Source of the DNA: Dama dama
Taxonomy: Eukaryota; Chordata; Mammalia; Artiodactyla; Cervidae
DNA: 64,000 nucleotides
NCBI RefSeq assembly: GCF_033118175.1
Contig: NC_083712.1
Location: 10,116,956 to 10,180,955 of the forward strand
Direction of reading: 5' to 3'
Shown: piece by piece, positions 60,616-64,000 of the stretch
How the letters are laid out: each line of letters starts with the position of its first letter
Position numbering within the stretch: the stretch's first letter is position 1
Made by a program: the position numbers and the translations under genes
The notes under the pieces: generated by a model
What the model was told of the DNA's origin: nothing
Seen by the model: the letters and a program-made list of their open reading frames with translations, nothing else
Database searches by the model: none

Positions 60616-62065
60616 TATAATACAACTTTAGTTTTAAGCAAAAATATTGACATAAATACCACTACTCTGACTGTAAATGTAAGCTATTAATATTCTCTGA
60701 AAATGTACTTTTAATCATGATTTCTACCTGATGATGAAAGTAGTAAATTATAAACAGAAGCTTAGTCTAGTAACACTACTTTTTTATGGATAAAATATAT
60801 TGGAAACTATAATTTCCCAGTATAATTTTAACTCACTATATTAATGGGCATAAAGTGAAAAAAATGAGGTAATTTAACTAACTGAGAACGTAAACCTGGA
60901 ACATCTTGCCTTCTGACCTACACCATTAATTCATGAATGAAATCACTTAGTTGACATGCATTTATAAAGTACCTACTGTGTGTCAGATATTCTGCTAGGT
61001 GATGAAGATAAAAAGCTAATTAACCTCAGTCCTGCCCCACCAGGAGCTCACAATCTGTACAGGAAGAAAAACAACACTTAATACTGTCCGTCTTTAAGGC
61101 ACATCCGGTCACTAATTTCACACACTCACTAAGCACTTACTGTGTGCCCTGTGGGTCTATGTGCAGGCAGAGCCTGACCCTGGGTGCTCAGAGTTCCATC
61201 AGTAGCATTACTATCACATCAACAAGTGCTTAAGGAGAAGAGAACAGACAGATGTGGAGATTTCAGGTGCAGATGGAATTGCCCATGGAGCTGGAGTCTG
61301 CTCTGTCCTTCCCGAGGTTTCTGTGAAGCAGGACATCAGTACAGGGCAGCCCATTCACAGGCAGCCACCCACAGGACATATGGCTGCTTCTAAATGAGCC
61401 ACCTGTACTTTCCAAGGGACGCCGGCCGACAGCAAACAGCACGTCACACGCCATGGAGGAGGCTTCTTCCAGTATTACCAACGAAACAAACAGGCATGCA
61501 TACACACATCTGTTTACACAAAGGGACACCCAGAAGCACGATGAGGTCAGTTTGGGCAACTGTACAACACATTTAATTACAAAGAGTGCAATTTGATTAT
61601 TGTCAGAACATACTACAAGACAGATGGTAGTTTTCCATTTTTTCTTTTTTTGCAGAAGAATTTAAGAAGTAACTTCTCTTTAAAGATCTGTGTTATTTGT
61701 TTTTGCCCAGGGATAATATGTCTAAAAAATAAAACTCAGCAAGTTTTAAACTTTGAAATCCACAAATTGCTTAAAATATAGCAATTGTTTTAAGCATCTG
61801 ATTATTGTTGATTCTTTAAATTTTAGTTTATAGTTTTGAAGGATCTTCAGGGTCAAAAGCAAAGTTAAGAAGAACTGAAAATCCTTTCCAATGCATGCTT
61901 ATATAATTTAATATAACCCAACAGCAAAACAGGGTAGAAATGAAAACTGGATTTAATAGAGGCTTTGATAGATTATGAAATTAAATATTAATATAAGTAG
62001 AGCCAATATCTAGAGCAAGGTGGCAAGTGAGAAACTTCTGCACATATTGACCACAAACACCATAA
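60616..62065. other. Intron, unassigned; ancient repeat-like piece at 60955-61075
   Basis: GTACCTACTGTGTGTCAGAT and CACCAGGAGCTCACAATCTG match the same type of ancient repeat as at 30640. The rest is unassigned. Confidence 0.35.
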
Positions 62066-62282
62066 TTGAAATAGGCGGCTCAGCGGTAAAGACTCCACCT
62101 GCAATGCAGGAGATTCAAGAGCCGTGGGTTCGATTCCTGGGTTGGGAAGATCCCTTGGACTAGGAAACAGCAACCCACTCCGGTATTCTTGCCTAGAGAA
62201 TTCCATGGACAGAGGAGCCTGGTGGGCTACAGTCCACGGGGTCACAAAGAGTCAGACATGACTGAGCATCTGAGCACACACA
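62066..62282 (+). mobile_element. Bov-A SINE
   Basis: A diverged head (GGCGGCTCAGCGGTAAAGAC), then CTGCAATGCAGGAGATTC and the Bov-A body to GGTCACAAAGAGTCAGACAT. Confidence 0.85.
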
Positions 62283-64000
62283 GAATAATTTGCTTGCATA
62301 TTTTCAACACTAAGACAAGCTTTCAACGATGATTTTTTACAAAGAAAGTTGACATTACTGTCAAAATGATTTATATAATTATTTCACCCATAGAAAATTT
62401 TTCAGATTTTTCTTTCCATATTGCTTAAGGAAAACTAAATCCATTCAATGAAATGATCGAAAAACAGGAGGAAGGAAAATTAGGAACACATCAATAAGCT
62501 ATTTTAAAAAGTTATTTATTACTAGTATAAGTTTATCAACATATAATTTTAAGGTCTGGTGTCTAAATCTTAATGCTGTTTATGTCTACATTTATTTGTT
62601 TTTAAATGGGAATATGAAGATTCGAATTACATTATTCTTTTTTTTTTTTTACTTCAATAGAGAAATACAAGTTGTGGCTGATTTATTATTTTCCCCTGTG
62701 ATGTCAGTGTCTATTATTTGCTTAGGAATCAGATGAACAGACTGGAGCCTGACTTATATAGATATGTGTTTCCGTAAAGATGGACACAAATATAAAAGCA
62801 GCACTTAACAGAACACTTGGTGCATCAGGTGCTTCTCTCTTAACCCTGAAAATAACCTTAGAAAACCCACAAGATCCTAAGCAAGACAGACTGGAGGGCT
62901 TGTCACAACCAGAATACACGGTGACAGCCCACAGAAAGCCCAGTTCCTTCTGGAAGCACACAGACTCAGATGGTGATCCCTGCTGCAGAGGGCATCCCTT
63001 CCCTCTGCAGAGACTGAAGTGGTCCCTTCCTCTTAGGAGGAACTCCCCCTCCCCAGCGAGGTGCCCACCCCAGGGTCCTCCAGGCTCTCCCACTGAGACA
63101 GGAATGCAGGAACTGAGACACACCTGAGAAAGCAGAGAAGACATGGCGCCATGTCTCTTCCCATCCCCTAAGGAAGTGTCACTTGACTTTGCCAAAAAAA
63201 TGAATGAAAAGAATTTTGAAATGTCCCACTTGAGGACTTCATTTTTCTTCACTCATAAAATAACCAATACATTTGTTACATTTTCTTTTCCCCAGAAACT
63301 TTTCCACACTGGATCAAGAAACAAGTCGAATTTACCAACAGCCAAATGGACTTCACACTAGTCCTGGAGGCGTTATCCCCTGAGGCAGCCCTTGACAAGA
63401 GTCCTGATTCCCCAAGCACTGTTCTTCCCTCTCTTCGGTTTGTGTTTCTACCCATGGCACAAAAAAACGTCTGGGAGGAAGGCAAAGGCTCCTACTGATG
63501 ACGTCTAAGGAGTCCAAGGGGAGAAGGTGAGTGAGTGAGGGAAAAGGGACCCGGCTGAAGGGAGGCTGAGACCATCCAACCAGGTGGCTGGGCCGGGGGT
63601 GAGGACCTGCCGGAGGGCACGGAGGATCGGGGGGGGAATTCTGCCAAAATACTGTCCTTCACATCCCTGGGCCCAACCTCTTCAGTTTCCAAGTGCCAAC
63701 TATGCCTAGAAATGCTTCTTTCTCCCTGCCCCATACTCTGGAGATGTTTACAAGGAAAAGTAAAAGATTTATGAAAACACTTTGAGCCCTTCATGAGTAC
63801 ACTCCATACATGTAAGGGATTACCAACAGTATTTGGATTTATCGCTACTGCTATTATTCATACGCCGCCACTTTTATTATTCTACAACAAATAAATACAA
63901 AGTAGGAGTGAAGCCAGCCGCCAGAACGCTCCACCTCAGGCGGCGCGGGGAGGGCGTCCATTGCCGAGACGTGGCCGCCATGACAGGACCAGCGCCGGCC
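62283..64000. other. Intron or flank, unassigned; CpG-rich last 100 bases
   Basis: No exon is recognised. The GC-richer part at 62780-63140 gives long open frames on both strands without known domains. From 63905 to 64000 the sequence becomes CpG-rich; see findings. Confidence 0.35.

Noticed and set aside
62090..62140. tRNA-like sequence with GGTTCGATTCC at a Bov-A head
   Set aside because: It is the tRNA-derived head of a SINE, not a folded tRNA gene; the same applies to the heads at 3912, 20318 and 28155.
62722..63252. 176-residue open frame on the minus strand, overlapping a 115-residue frame on the plus strand
   Set aside because: Both frames lie in a locally GC-richer stretch. Neither has a known domain, the composition is irregular, and there is no splice or promoter support.
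1..64000. CRISPR arrays, operons, integrons, phage or other prokaryotic systems
   Set aside because: The composition, spliced exons and ruminant retroelements show this is mammalian nuclear DNA; no spacer-repeat array was seen.

Overview
The window looks like ruminant (bovid-type) nuclear DNA. It is dense in Bov-A/Bov-tA and CHR-type tRNA-derived SINEs, BovB (RTE) LINE tails and BovL1-type L1 elements. It has long gene-poor AT-rich stretches and exons bounded by GT-AG introns. I cannot tell cattle, sheep, goat, deer or another ruminant apart from sequence alone.

The only protein-coding gene I can support is an internal piece of CSMD1 (CUB and Sushi multiple domains 1), transcribed on the minus strand. 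Four exons are visible, in transcript order: 48698-48507 (Sushi), 47659-47533 (first part of a CUB domain), 28791-28589 (rest of that CUB domain) and 4912-4721 (next Sushi domain). All splice sites are GT-AG. The split codons match at every junction (phases 1, 1, 2, 1, 1), giving 714 coding bases (238 codon equivalents) with no stop. The introns between them are about 0.85, 18.7 and 23.7 kb. I see no further CSMD1 exon between 48,700 and 64,000 or below 4,720, so those stretches are read as flanking intron.

The rest is intronic and repeat-rich. 1-16 kb holds SINEs, an old L1 tail (about 10.9-11.95 kb) and a rearranged BovB cluster (13.74-14.9 kb). 16-21 kb holds a minus-strand BovB, a TG microsatellite, a probable ERV LTR and a three-level nest of L1 elements whose innermost copy has a 5' inversion. 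21-31 kb holds an 87-bp local direct repeat, several SINEs, and an ERV 3' end carrying a poly-A tail and a 26-bp perfect palindrome. 30-37 kb has older L1 and ancient repeats. 40.86-45.0 kb is a 5'-truncated, broken BovL1 ORF2 element. 50.15-53.95 kb is a BovL1 with a full-looking 5' UTR and ORF1 but no ORF2, flanked by a perfect 16-bp target-site duplication. 54-64 kb is mostly unassigned AT-rich intron with one hAT-like DNA transposon, one L1 tail and one Bov-A. The last 100 bases turn CpG-rich.

No RNA gene, CRISPR, operon-like system or obvious new gene cassette was found. The most informative observations are the history of the mobile elements inside this large neuronal gene and a few non-repetitive blocks that could be conserved regulatory elements.
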